Part shown: positions 51,075-62,667 of the stretch, piece by piece
Numbering within the stretch: position 1 is the stretch's first letter
Layout of the letters: each line of letters opens with the position of its first letter
Assembly: GCF_030867095.1 (NCBI RefSeq)
Contig: NC_081832.1
Coordinates: 62,436,444-62,500,443 of the forward strand
Length of the DNA stretch: 64,000 nt
Origin: Alligator mississippiensis
Lineage: Eukaryota > Chordata > Crocodylia > Alligatoridae
Direction of reading: 5' to 3'
Notes under the pieces: generated by a model
Database searches by the model: none
What the model was told of the DNA's origin: nothing
The model's input: only the letters and a program-made list of their open reading frames with translations
Made by a program: the position numbers and the translations under genes

Positions 51075-53893
51075 TGTAATGTACTGTAATGTAGTCCAAA
51101 TCAAAATGATTTGAAAATGGACCAGTTATTGTTTTATTTTTTTAATTCCTAGTTATAAGGGGTAAATTGCCATGTATGCTAAATTAATTCCTTAATATAT
51201 GTCAATACTGAATTTAGCTTTTAGGGTACGGTAAGTCTCTTAGAAGGAAGTGTTAATCTGAGAGTTTTTGGCCTTTGTCCATATGTTGACATTCTGGCTT
51301 AGTTTAGGACCACATTTGGAGTTTCGGTTTGGCTTGTGCCAAGTGCATGTCAGAATGAAATTAAGGTCGACAAGTAAAGGAAGATAATTATGTCTGGCAG
51401 CATTTGCTGTGGTATTTTTAATTAAAAAATACTTAATTTCAAGCTTTCATTCCTCTAAAAATGCAGATGTTGAAGAGTTCTTGAAAATGCAAACCTCAAA
51501 CCAACTAGAGATTCAGTCTCGTGGCAAAGTGTCAGTAAACATTACTTAAGCATTTGTTAACTTCCTACTCTAGGATATTGAGAATGAATGGAATTATCCA
51601 CCTGAGCAAGAATAACACCTGCGTTTATGCTATCTGACCTAAAACTTAAGGATCATCCAGTCCTATGCTTCAGGGCATGAACAGGCTGCCATTTAAGGGT
51701 AAGAAATTTGTTCCCACACTGCTGTGGAACAGTAAAATTTGCCCTGGGGCATTAAAGGCCTGGCTCTCGTTGAAGTCAAGGCAGAAGGTTCCTTTTAACT
51801 TGCCTGGAGGTTCTTGTCATCTGAGATTATTTAACCCTTCTCTGAAGCATCTCTAAAAGCTACCATTTTTTCCAGTGTACTGGGTGAAATGTAATGCATT
51901 CCATTGTTTGGTTCAGGTATGATAGTTTTTCCTATTAATGCAAATTCTCCAGGTGATCTTGCAATCCTAGACCTTCACGTGTATTTCATCAACCTAAACT
52001 TCCAGTCTATCTAAAATATTCTTTCTAAGCTCATGATGCTCAGGAATGGTATTAATACTAAATAAGTGGTTTGATTTCCTCCTCTTCCCCCCTCCCCCCC
52101 CAATATGTCAAATACCCAACACCTGCCAATGAAGTCAGTGGAAGTAATGTTGAAAATCTTGGCTGGGATCTTGTCAAGCGTCTTTACTGTATTAGTTTAA
52201 ATCCACACTTCCCTTTTTCTTGGAGGCTTCATATAATTTTCTTGCCTATAGGTTGCCTAACTTCCTTGAGAGTCTTTGCCCCTTCTGGGTTATCTTTCAA
52301 TCAGTCAACCTTAAGCAGCACCCTGAGTATTATTTGACATGTTTTCCTCCCTGCTTTCAAACCCCCTCCTCTGTTTTGCAATTATTTCCTTATGCCTTTT
52401 TTCTTGTAGGATCAGCTTTTTCTGTTAGATTGTAAGCTTTTCAAGGAAGGGGTTGATTTGCTTCCTACTTTTTAACTTGCTCAGTGCTGCAGAAAAGGTA
52501 GTAAGGACAGAAGGGCAAAAACGCAGCGTGCGTTAGCAGCAGATATAAAAGGAACCAGAGTCTACATTACCTAAAGAGGAGGCCTCTGTGCTCCTCTTGA
52601 TTGCAGGAGTGCAGTTCTCTTGAGGGGATGTTGTAGATGTCCACTTCAGAATAACAGAGTCCAAACTGGTTACGTTACAGGCATGATACATGCTGGTTCT
52701 ACAATCTGGACTATTTGTATACATCTAGATGCATCTTGAACTGTTTGTTTCCTGACTGGAACATGGAGTTGGCCAAGTTGTGCAAAGTATTCTCATACAG
52801 GCACAAATGTTTGAATGTTAGCCCTGTAATGCAGGATTGATTCTTGGCTTCTAGCATGGTATCAAGAGTGCTGTGTCAAATCATTTGTAGTTTCTCCAAA
52901 CAGCTGATTAAAATATGGGTAGCTGTTTTCACAGTGGTATAAGGGCTTCTGGACACTTTTCATCCTCTGCACACTGTCTTTTTTTCCTCTGTGTGATCAC
53001 ATAATTAAAGGCAGCATCATAACGGATAGACACGAAGGTCAAATTAAGGTTGTGCAAGGAGGCATTAAAGCTGGCATTGCCTAACTTTGCTTGACTTTGC
53101 AAACTAAGTCTTTTAAAGATGTTAATTTCTGGGGGTCCTAAAAGGAAAAAAGATAAAAACAAGTTTTAAACACTGAGTAACAGTGCTTAGAACAGAAATA
53201 GTGATTCAAAAACATGATGTCACAGTATGTATTGACTGAATTCCTTTCCTGTTGAGATGCTTGCTTTTACTGTGAATTCTCTTTTCTAGTAGGAAAATTC
53301 ACTTGTGCATTACTAAAAATATTTGTATAGCCCTGGTTTTGCCGTATTTTGGCTGTCAGGGTTTAAGACCTCCTAACGTTTTTACATTGATAAATAGTCA
53401 TTGTGCCATCTCTGTCAACTTGTTTATATTGAATACATGCAAAACTCTCCCATCATTTGTAAGTTTGAAAAGAAAATCTAGCCCTGCCTTGGTGAGATTG
53501 AGACTGCATACTACTTAAATTTGGCAGCATGTACATGACTCAGCCAATGGCAAAAGCTGGTTCAGTTTCTTTCCACGGCTTCATTTGCCTCTAAAAACGT
53601 AATGCAAACTAATTCTGATTGCATACTGAGACAGGCCAAATAGGTTGTGTGTAAAGAGTGACTGCTCAGCACATTTAAATTTGACAGGTTAGTTTATTTA
53701 TTTAAGGTCCCTTGAAAGATTTCAGAAGACTAGAATTTGAGTGTTGAAGAACAAGGTTTATCATTGACATTAGCAGGAAGGGAAGATAATTGTGGGGTGA
53801 GCAATCTAAATACACGTATTTAATGTATTTATATTTTATCTTCCTAGCATGGGTACCATAAACAGTAAAATAAACCAAGTTGATTGGTTTGAA

Positions 53894-53946
53894 TTCTTTT
53901 TTTTCCCCTCTCTTTTCTTTTTCTTTCTTTTTTTTTTCTTTTTCTT
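53894..53946 (+). repeat. pyrimidine tract
   Basis: About 53 consecutive C/T bases, T-dominated, in CPEB4 intron 2. Confidence 0.85.
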
Positions 53947-55377
53947 TGTTTAAATCTACCACTGATGGCCTTACTTTCAGATGTGTGGAGCACTTGCAGC
54001 TCTAGCTGAAGTAATTGGAAACTGCAGATGTTCAGTCTTAGATATCAGGCTAAATTCTACTTACAGTGAGATTGCCTAGTTGTAAGGGTAAATTTGACTC
54101 TTGGAACAAAGGAAACTCCTGTTGCTAAATACGGCGACAGCATTTAAAACATTGTCAAGTAATATCTGTTGTAGGAGAGTTTAAAAGGTACCTCTTTGGG
54201 TGGGTACTACTCTATGATGGGGAAATACTTGCAACTTGCCAGGAAAAGCACTCAACAGGATGTCATGATTGGCCTCACTAGGATTAAGCTTTTACCAAAA
54301 GTCTAAATAAATGCGATTCAGAACGTAGGCAGTGCATGGAGAGAATCTGTGTTTACGATACTGTTGTGTGTAGAAGGAAGTGTGTGCGAGGCAGGCAATT
54401 TCCGCATGAATTAATGCTTGTAAAATAGCAGCCCTCTTATCTGTGTCCGTTATTGTGAAAATGAGAAATGGGGAAGCTTTTGCTGCGAAGAGCTGAGTGT
54501 TTGATATTAGCTTTGCTTGTACTGCCGTTTCCTTGTTGCTTTGGGAGTGAAGCAAGAGGATGCTTAAAAAAGGAACAAAAACTTCACGTAATATTCCAAA
54601 TGGGCATGTGATAATTCTTTTCACAGGCAACAATAAGTTGCTTTGAACCTATTATTGTCCATAAAACGCCATACTTGTTTAAATCCTGCAGCCTGCTAGT
54701 ACATGTTGATGTAAATCCAGCTCTTGCCATGAATCATGTGCAGGAACTGCACTTCCAGTTATTCATTAAAGCAGGGGAAGAGTACAGCCTGCCTCTCTTT
54801 AAATTGTTTAGCGGTTGGTATAGGAAGAGACCAACATCTGCTTGAGGGGAAATGCTCCACATAAAGACACTAAGAACAGTGAACGTAATCGTGGTCTATG
54901 AATGCAAGGTTTGTGAAGAAGCTTCACAGTTTCTTCAGATGTCTTCCCTTCCTCCCCAAAAGCTAAGTACAGGTTCAAATAATGCCTTGCCAAAAGTATT
55001 TGGCCAAGAGGGCTAGAGTGTGTGAGCTCCTTGTTTTTTCTCTCTTGCCAGGAAGTCCATCCATTTCACACACAAATTATTTTAAAATGACTTTACAGTT
55101 ATATAGGTTTAGGACCTATACCTATATTCTTTGGGCTTCAGGAGTGAAGCAAGAGGATGCCTAAAAAAAGGAACAGAGACCTCATGTAACATTTCAGGCT
55201 GCCATTTCAGCCACTTTTTACTCCATTTACATTCAGGATCAAATAGCACCTTGCTATTAAGTGCTAGCTTATCACATGGAGAATCACCATATCTTGGATC
55301 TGCTTAACATTGGTGCCTTACTTCAGTCAATCAGAATAGCTAGTATATGTGGAATTGTGAAACAACAGTCTACTGAA

Positions 55378-55917
55378 TTTACCCGAATCCAAAACTACTT
55401 TAAATGTGAGATGATACCTCCCCCCTAGTACTTAGCTTCTGTACATGGAAAATGTATACATTTGTTATAATTTTCCATGTGTAGAATCTAATTAATGAAG
55501 GGTTGTCTTGAATTCACCCTGTGCACAGCTGCAGAGGGAGGTAGGTGGGGGGTGAGCAAGTGCCTGCCCCCTCTGCCTCTGTGCTGCTACTACTTCCTCT
55601 CTCTCCCCACCAGCAGCTCTCGGCAGCCTTGACCCCCTGCTGCCACTGTCAGGTGTGGCTCTGGTACCTTTCTGGCCTGGGTTACAGAGCACAGGGTAGC
55701 TCTGACCCGGGGCTAGCCCTGCAGCAGCTCTTGTGCTGCTGCCTCTACAATTGGTGAGGGGGCAGGCGGTTGCTCCATTTCCAGCCTTGAGCCCAGGTTG
55801 GGTTTGGAGTCAGAGCTGCGGCAGCTTGTGCATCTTATACTCCAGGCCAAGACAAGGGCCCTCCACCCCATGTTGAATGGGGGTTGGGGAACAACCTTGT
55901 TTTGGATTTGAGTAAAT
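55378..55917. mobile_element. inverted-repeat element with 19-bp ends
   Basis: The left end ATTTACCCGAATCCAAAAC and the right end GTTTTGGATTTGAGTAAAT are inverted, with two mismatches. The 540-bp interior is GC-rich in its second half and has no conserved reading frame. Family not recognised. Confidence 0.55.
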
Positions 55918-56792
55918 GTGGTGTATAGGAGATTTACTAATGGGAGTACAGTTCTGAAGGGGTTTCAAGTGCACTCCTTAGTTTACAGCAGAAAGCTTTC
56001 CCCTAAGTTTGACCAGGATTTGGTTCATTGTCATGCATAGTTGAGAAGTGACTACAGTGTGTCCAGGATCAGTTTTTGTGGGCTTAGTCCATAAAATGGT
56101 GCTGTGGTTGCATGAAGCAGGATGTCATAATGTCCCTGATGGCGGGAGTATAAAAGAGGATGAGTCTTTCTGCCTGGATAAATGGTGTGCTGAAACAGCA
56201 GCATGCAATCTTTTTATTATTGAGAAACTGTTATGCGTTGGCAGTTTAAAGCCCTAAAAAGTGAGCTACTCCTTTCAGCTTTACCAGAACCTTCATAATT
56301 AAGGTTAAATGATAGGTATCTGCTCTCTAAGAGCTTTACCTTCAAATTTGTGCATATAATGCCCTGTCTGATTGAACCTGTCCATTAGAGAATATTATAC
56401 CATCAGTCTGCTATGATCAGTTGGGCCTCTCTTTCTTTACCCCATGAAACCAGTCAAATTCAACTTGGGTATATTGGTAGAAATCATTGTGCATCAGTGT
56501 GGATATCTTCAAAAGTTTCAGTGCTGAAAGGCTTTGTTGAAGTTTTTCCTCAACAGGGTTTAGGAGACAGGAGGTTGCTTAATGTCAAAAATAAAAAAAC
56601 TAACTGCAGTGTGTTGCTAGCTTTGAATGTAAAGTAAATTATCCTAATCAGACTTGCAGCCTTGTATCGTAAAAGTTCAGTAAAGTCCTGGTCTTTTTAT
56701 ACCTGGCCACAAAGCATAGAAGTGAAACAGGGTAATCCATTCTCTCTGGCCCTCCAAGGTATTAAGGCATAATGTGAGTAGTTCGTAAAACT

Positions 56793-57271
56793 GGGTGCAT
56801 CGGTTTACTGCGGAGTTGACTTATTAGCTCCGTAGTAAAGTGTCACTGTCTATGCATGAGCCCCTATTAGGGTGCAGTACATTTAATTAGCTTGACTGTA
56901 GGATAGTATTGTTCGGGACAAGTATTATCCAATGGTGGATTTATATAGTGCGCTGAAACACGTGTAGACGGTGACCAGGGCTGGCTGGTGCATGAGGATG
57001 CTACAGTGCAGGGGCTGCCTGCCAGCTAGTCCTGCACTGTAGCACCTTTGTGCCCCAGCTAGTCCCCTGCAGCCTGCTGCCAGGGCAGAGCAGCTTCAGG
57101 CTGGCAGGCTGAGCCCCTGTGTTCCCCTTCTAACTGTGGCTGCTCTGCCACAGCTCAACATGCTGTGGTCCCAGGTGCACATGTAAATGCTGCCCCGGAG
57201 AGCAATAAACTCTGGCAACAAACTGCCCCGGAGTTTGTTGTGTCTCACTAATTGCATGTGTAGACGCACCC
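56793..57271. mobile_element. MITE-like inverted-repeat element, possibly composite
   Basis: The left end GGGTGCATCGGTTTAC and right end ATGTGTAGACGCACCC resemble the termini of the element at 33782-34035. Inside, TGCTACAGTGCAGG (56999-57012) and CCTGCACTGTAGCA (57031-57044) form a perfect 14-bp hairpin. A further internal ACACGTGTAGAC near 56960 suggests one element nested in another. Confidence 0.5.
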
Positions 57272-59670
57272 ACGGCTCTCCTGTTTATCAGCATTGTTAG
57301 AAGCTTAGCAAGTTTTTAAAAATGGTTGTTACAGAAAGGCCAGTGTGCCATGTTTTACAGGTGTGGGGAGTCCGGGTAAAACCTGGAACCTTTTTTTACT
57401 AGAACGTTTGTGCAAGTTCAGTTGCATGGAACCGTAAGCTCATCTGAGCATGTGTATCTCCAAGACCCAAAGTGTGTGGTGCTTGAAAGGATTCCCTGTA
57501 GACGATGAAGTTATATCGAATAGGGTTCATATCTTAGCCATATATACGGTTCTCCTTAATCTTTCTCATGTTCCAGCATTTGATCTGGCTTCCATAAATA
57601 AGCACTGAGTATGAGATGACCAAGTGTCAGATGTGTGCTGTGCTAGTATAACCTTTTCCAGTAACGCTAAGTAGATGGACTTGTTTTTCCTACTCACTGG
57701 TAACTAAATGCTTGAAGAATAGCAGCCATTTTCCAACCTATTTGTTCCAGTTTACCTTAGTTTTATGCTGCGAGTTTTTAATCTCAAGCATGCTTGCTTT
57801 CCCCAGGACAGGTCTGGGAGAATCATTTTTAAAATTTGGGATACAGTCTTTCACATTAGGAGATTTTTGTACCCATTTATTTCTTTCAAACTTCCAGCAT
57901 GTGACCTCTTATTTCCTTTTCAGCTTATGAATGGCTAGTGTTGTCTGAAAAGCAGCCGTGTGTTACTGTAGACTTATCTAATTAGTTAGCGTGCAACTTT
58001 CCATGGGAAAAATATCCAGTAATGTCTTAATCTGCAGACCTACCAAAGCAGGGTGTTGCCTGTAGCCACAGGGATTTTTATATTACATTGTGTTCCTCCT
58101 AAAATAGCTGAAAGGGAAAAAATGTTGCAGCATGCTTGTTTTGGATTTTAGGATTCTGCAAGATTGATTGCAGTATACCTGAAAGGCAATTGTGTTGTTT
58201 ATGCTGAGTCAAATGAACTGTACTTTTGGGGTTTATGGCATGTTTGACGTTACATCTAATATGTGCATGGATACCTCCTGTAGGTGTCAGTGGGTTTTCA
58301 GATACTGTTTGAATTTTATGCTAGTATTTACCTTGCTAGATTGACTCTTTCCATACTTCTAAGAGGGAAGTCTATCATGTAATGTGTTCTGTATTTTCCC
58401 TTTTAAGTATATTGTGGCTTTACTTTCTTTTCAGACTAATTCTTTTAGCCTTTCAGTTAATACTGGGTAGGTGTAGTACTTTCCAGCTTGCTTTTGGCCT
58501 TGAGATAGGCTAGTCTGATGGACCACCCATTTCCTTGGATTTGGCTCTTTTTGCTTGCATATGAAGAATCCTTTTTGCTCACTGTACAAAAAGAGCAGGA
58601 TCATTTCCCTGATTTTGATTCCCTGAAGTGCTGGGGTAGCAAATTTGGCTCCTTCTTGTAAAACTCTTGAATGTGAATATTAATGGTTCTTAGTAATAAA
58701 CAAGTGCAATATTCTTGTCTGATTCATGCTTGCTGTTTCCCAAGCCAGCTTGGAGTGAGTCTCCAGGGCCACACCTGTTAACATAAAACCCATTGTTTTC
58801 AGTGATGCTGCAGCAGATAGAACGCATTCAGAAAGCAAAACAGGCATTCACAGTATATCCTGATCAACTGCATTCATTACATCCTGAGGCATTAAAAGGC
58901 TATTGTTTTCAGTATCTACAGCAAAATGCCACTGAAAAGGATATATACCTGTCTTTCACACCAGCATCTGTGCTAATTATCCATTCCTGATTGTGTATGG
59001 CGAAGGGAGCTCTTGGTTTTAAATTGCACGCAATTGTGGTGTTTTGTTTAAAAATACATATGCACACCTATTCCTATGTATATGAAGGACTGAGACAGGA
59101 ATTTTCAGCCCACGTGTGCATTGTTTTCAAAATGCATGCTCACTGCTTTTATTAGAGGAGTTTGAGTGATCTGAATGTTCCAATAATGGATTGGACAAAC
59201 TTCTAACCAGTGAAAAGCTACGTTTCCTGTCCTCTCCAAAGCATTTACATATAATTTCAGATTCTATAATTTACATATAACACTGTCCTTGTATTCAGCC
59301 CTTGAGTTTTAGAAGCAAACTTCTCTTCAGGACAGGACAGCTGGTCTGAAGAAAAACGGTGCTCTGAATATTCAGAAGTGTGGGAAGCCTGTTGGTAACC
59401 AGTGGCTGGTACTTGAACTTTCAGGGTTGTTTTATACTGCTAATTTTGTTGTGGGTCACTTATTCTTAACCCCCTCCACCCTCCCACCCCAACCTCTAGG
59501 AAAATAAAAACGACCTTGGCAGTGGGTTTTTGAGCATATTACTCTTGTCCCATGGGAAACTATTTGTGAAGTCCTACTATTAGTGTAAGATGCCATTTAA
59601 CATGAGGAAAGTTGTGCCCGCACAATACCATGTTGTGCTAAGCAGAGCTGACCATGCTATCTCTGAACAA

Positions 59671-59892
59671 CTGGTACGTAATGTTGTAGTTACGTTCTTG
59701 AAAAATGCGACTTTAAGTGAAACAATGTTAAGCAAATCCAGTTACGTCACAGTAGTTATGTACTAGCAGGCAGTGTCCAAATGGTATTATAACCGAACGT
59801 TGCACGACTTTAAACAAGTACGTTCTCTAATAGATCAGCAGCGTAATAACGGGACAGTGTTAACCGGGACGACATTAAGTGAGGAGTACCTG
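59671..59892. mobile_element. short relative of the CAGG-ended MITE group
   Basis: The right end reads CATTAAGTGAGGAGTACCTG followed by TA, close to the Tigger-like termini elsewhere in the window. The interior (AAAAATGCGACTTTAAGTGA and repeated GTTACGT/GTTAAG motifs) differs from the other two copies. The left end near CTGGTACGTAATG seems to have lost part of its inverted repeat. Confidence 0.5.
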
Positions 59893-60227
59893 TATGTCTG
59901 AATGACTCTGTGCACTGGGCAGAGATGTCAGTTCAGGTTCCAGCACTGGTGCAGCCAATGTTGGCCAACAAACCTAGGCAGACTGCTCTGCTGACGTGGC
60001 TGTGTTTTCTGGTTCTGAAGCCTGCTTGGGTATCTCAACATGATGTTGCATTGTACTATGAAGACATGCTCTGAGTACCACTGTTTTCGTGTCTGAATTC
60101 AGTGGATCCAGTCTTGCAGCAATGAACTACTGTGCAGTATGGATGAGTGGCTGAATCTGGCTCTTAAATTGTAATCTTCCTTGTCTTCCAAGGAAAAGGA
60201 AAAAATCTAAATGACAGTGAAATTCTA

Positions 60228-60456
60228 GAGGCAAGAATTCTTGTGTGTGATATCTTTTATTGAACCAACTGTGCACATAGACAAGCTTTCAGGTATCACA
60301 GTGCCCTTCCTCAGGCTTCGGGGGGTGAAGTGGTCTGCTACATCTTTCTCTCTGAGACCTGAGTAAGGGTACTGTGATATTTTAAAGCTTGCCTGTGTCT
60401 ACCCCAACCATGCAGTTGGTCCAATAAAAGATATTACTTGCAAGAATCCTTGCCTC
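60228..60456 (+). mobile_element. foldback relative of the hairpin retroelement family
   Basis: Arms of 44 nt (60228-60271 and 60413-60456) are inverted and match at about 38 positions. They carry the shared GGTC(T/C)AATAAAAGATAT core. The roughly 140-nt loop contains CCTTCCTCAGGCTTCGG, CTTTCAGGTATCACAGTG and a second partial inverted pair. It lies in CPEB4 intron 2, so it would be transcribed. Confidence 0.7.
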
Positions 60457-61829
60457 TTGCATATTTCCTGGATTATCACAGCAACAGCATCACCTCAACA
60501 CTACCAATAAAATTCTACTTTAGCATACATAAGTTGTTTGTTATCAGTCAAAGCCCAAGTCTATAACAAGACTTAAAAAGCTGCAGAAATAGGTTTTAGT
60601 TGTGGAACTAGTAAAACTGATTTTCTGCTGCTGCAAACAGTGAATTCTTGCTATCAGAGCCTGCTTTATGGCCTGTTTTAAAAAAAATATTGGATGTCTA
60701 ACTTGCACATACATTTACTACAGTTCATGTTTTTAATGGTCTCTTGCTATGTCTTATGGCCCATAGTGGTCCCTTATGTGCACGATCACAAAAAGCTCAC
60801 GTACAGTTTTACACCTCCTGTTTTAAAAGCAGGCATTTGCTGTCAGTATGGTGCTTTGCAGAAAAAAGTAGATAAATTCAGCTACTTAAAGAGAATGTCC
60901 TTGAAATTATACATCTTTCATAGCACATAAAAAATATCGTACTTCACTTTTAGAAACAATCCTGTAAAATTTCAAAGGGCATTTACAATTGCTTTTCATT
61001 ATAAATAGAAATGAAACTGGCCAGCCAGTGCACAGGACCTTTAATACTGTATAAAAACCTTGAAGAGGAGTAAGTGATATAACTAATCAGATTAAATGTA
61101 CAGTGTAATTTGAACTGTACAATGGGATTGGTGAGAGGGGATCAGCCATTTTAAGGTTTGATAGTTAGGTTGTTCTTTTCTGCATGTGGTGATTTTGAAC
61201 TCTTGTGTTTATGCCCATGTCTCTAATAGGTTTTAATGACTGCCATTAATATAGCTTCCCTCTCCCTTTCACTGGGTGATTCTGTTCCAGCTTTCAGCTA
61301 TGAATGGTGCAACATGATTGATTGTCTTCTAGGGTCAGTTGCTGGGGGAGGAGCTTTGCCAACAAAATAAGCTCTACCTGCACAAATTACTAGAACTAAT
61401 TGCTACTCAGAAGAGTGTGCAGGTGTTAAAAGTCTGATCATGTGTGATCCCTGACTTCCATTGGGCTAGCAGAATGATAGGGTTCAGTATATCTATAGAC
61501 TCCATTGGGCTTAGCTCTGCCTTGGTTTCAGTAGGGCAGGGAAAAGTGGTGACAACTCTGAAATGGCATCTACTGTGGGTACAGAAAAGATAAATTGCTC
61601 ATAAATGGCCACTCTGTGATCTCCCCTTCCATGAGAAGTAAGAAGAACGTACGTCATCAATGTTAATAACTACCACCGGACACCTTGGTTAACTCTTTGG
61701 TGAAATAATTTGGCAGTTGACTGAACTCTTATTCATACCTTTGAAGCCAGTGTTCCAGGCTCCCTGAAGCCTCCTGATGACCTACCTGCATCTGGTACTT
61801 TAAAGTAAACAATTCCTTCCTAAAGTCAG

Positions 61830-62667
61830 TAGGACTGTGTGAAGCTTTGGTCCCTGATTCGATTTGGTGGAGATTCAGCCTGATTCGGTGGCCGAATCTT
61901 TGAATCTGAATTGAATCAGAGGACCCCTTAATCTCTCCGAATCGAATCGGAACCCTCCAAATCAATTCGGGAAGATTTGGTGATTCAGACATAGACACAG
62001 CTTTAAATGTTTTTTCTAAATACCTCTGGGTAGCAGAGGCTCGTGAGTGTTGTGATACTGGGACGCATGGAGTGTCTCACAGAAGCACGGGCGGGGGGGA
62101 GGCTTCTCTAGCGCAGAAGACCCAGAAGTGGACCAGAAGCACTTCCAGTCCACTTCTGGGTCTGCCAGGGAGCATGCAGGGCCCCCCCCACCCCGCACCT
62201 CCCTGGCTCTGTAACTGGTGTCTCCTGGTCTTGGGGAGGGGGGAGGGGGGGGCGGCATCCGGGGTCTCCCTGCAACTGATTTCCAAGCTGGGGGAGGCTA
62301 TGGGGGGGGGGGAGGGGCAGGGGGCAGCACGCTCTCCGGCAGACCTGGAAGTGGACCGGAAGTAGTTCTGGTTCACTTCCGGGTTTGCTGCTGAGCATAT
62401 GGAGGGCCCCCCCACACTCCTGTGGGACACTCCATATGCCCCAGCATCGCGGCCATCACAAGCCGCGTCTGCTACCTCAAGGTATATAGAGAAAACTTTT
62501 AAAGCTGTTTCTGTCTGAATTGCTGATTCTCTGAACCAGCATCGAATCTTCAGATTTGGATTCAGCCGAATTGAGTCAGGGACAGTGACCCAAATCAACG
62601 AATCGAATCACTGTCCCTGATTCAGGCTGAATCCTAATCGAATAGGGCCTGGCTTGCACACCCCTAG
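61830..62667. mobile_element. long foldback element, about 840 bp
   Basis: Almost the whole element is two inverted arms. Paired landmarks are the GATTCGATT ends, CAGCTTTAAA with GGTAGCAGA, the GGAGTGTC(T/C)CACA block, and the CACTTCC(A/G)G blocks near the middle. Ends read TAGGACTGTGTG and, reverse complemented, CTAGGGGTGTGCAAG. AAGTCAG occurs on both sides (61823-61829 and 62668-62674), fitting a 7-8 bp target duplication as in hAT elements. A separate 13-bp perfect hairpin sits at 62121-62160. No transposase is encoded. Confidence 0.72.

Noticed and set aside
52929-54633. Frames of 77-113 codons on the - strand
   Set aside because: No domain, no splice-site support and no codon bias. They are chance frames in AT-rich intron sequence.
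62077-62598. 173-codon frame on the - strand
   Set aside because: It lies inside the long foldback element and is a by-product of its GC-rich arms.
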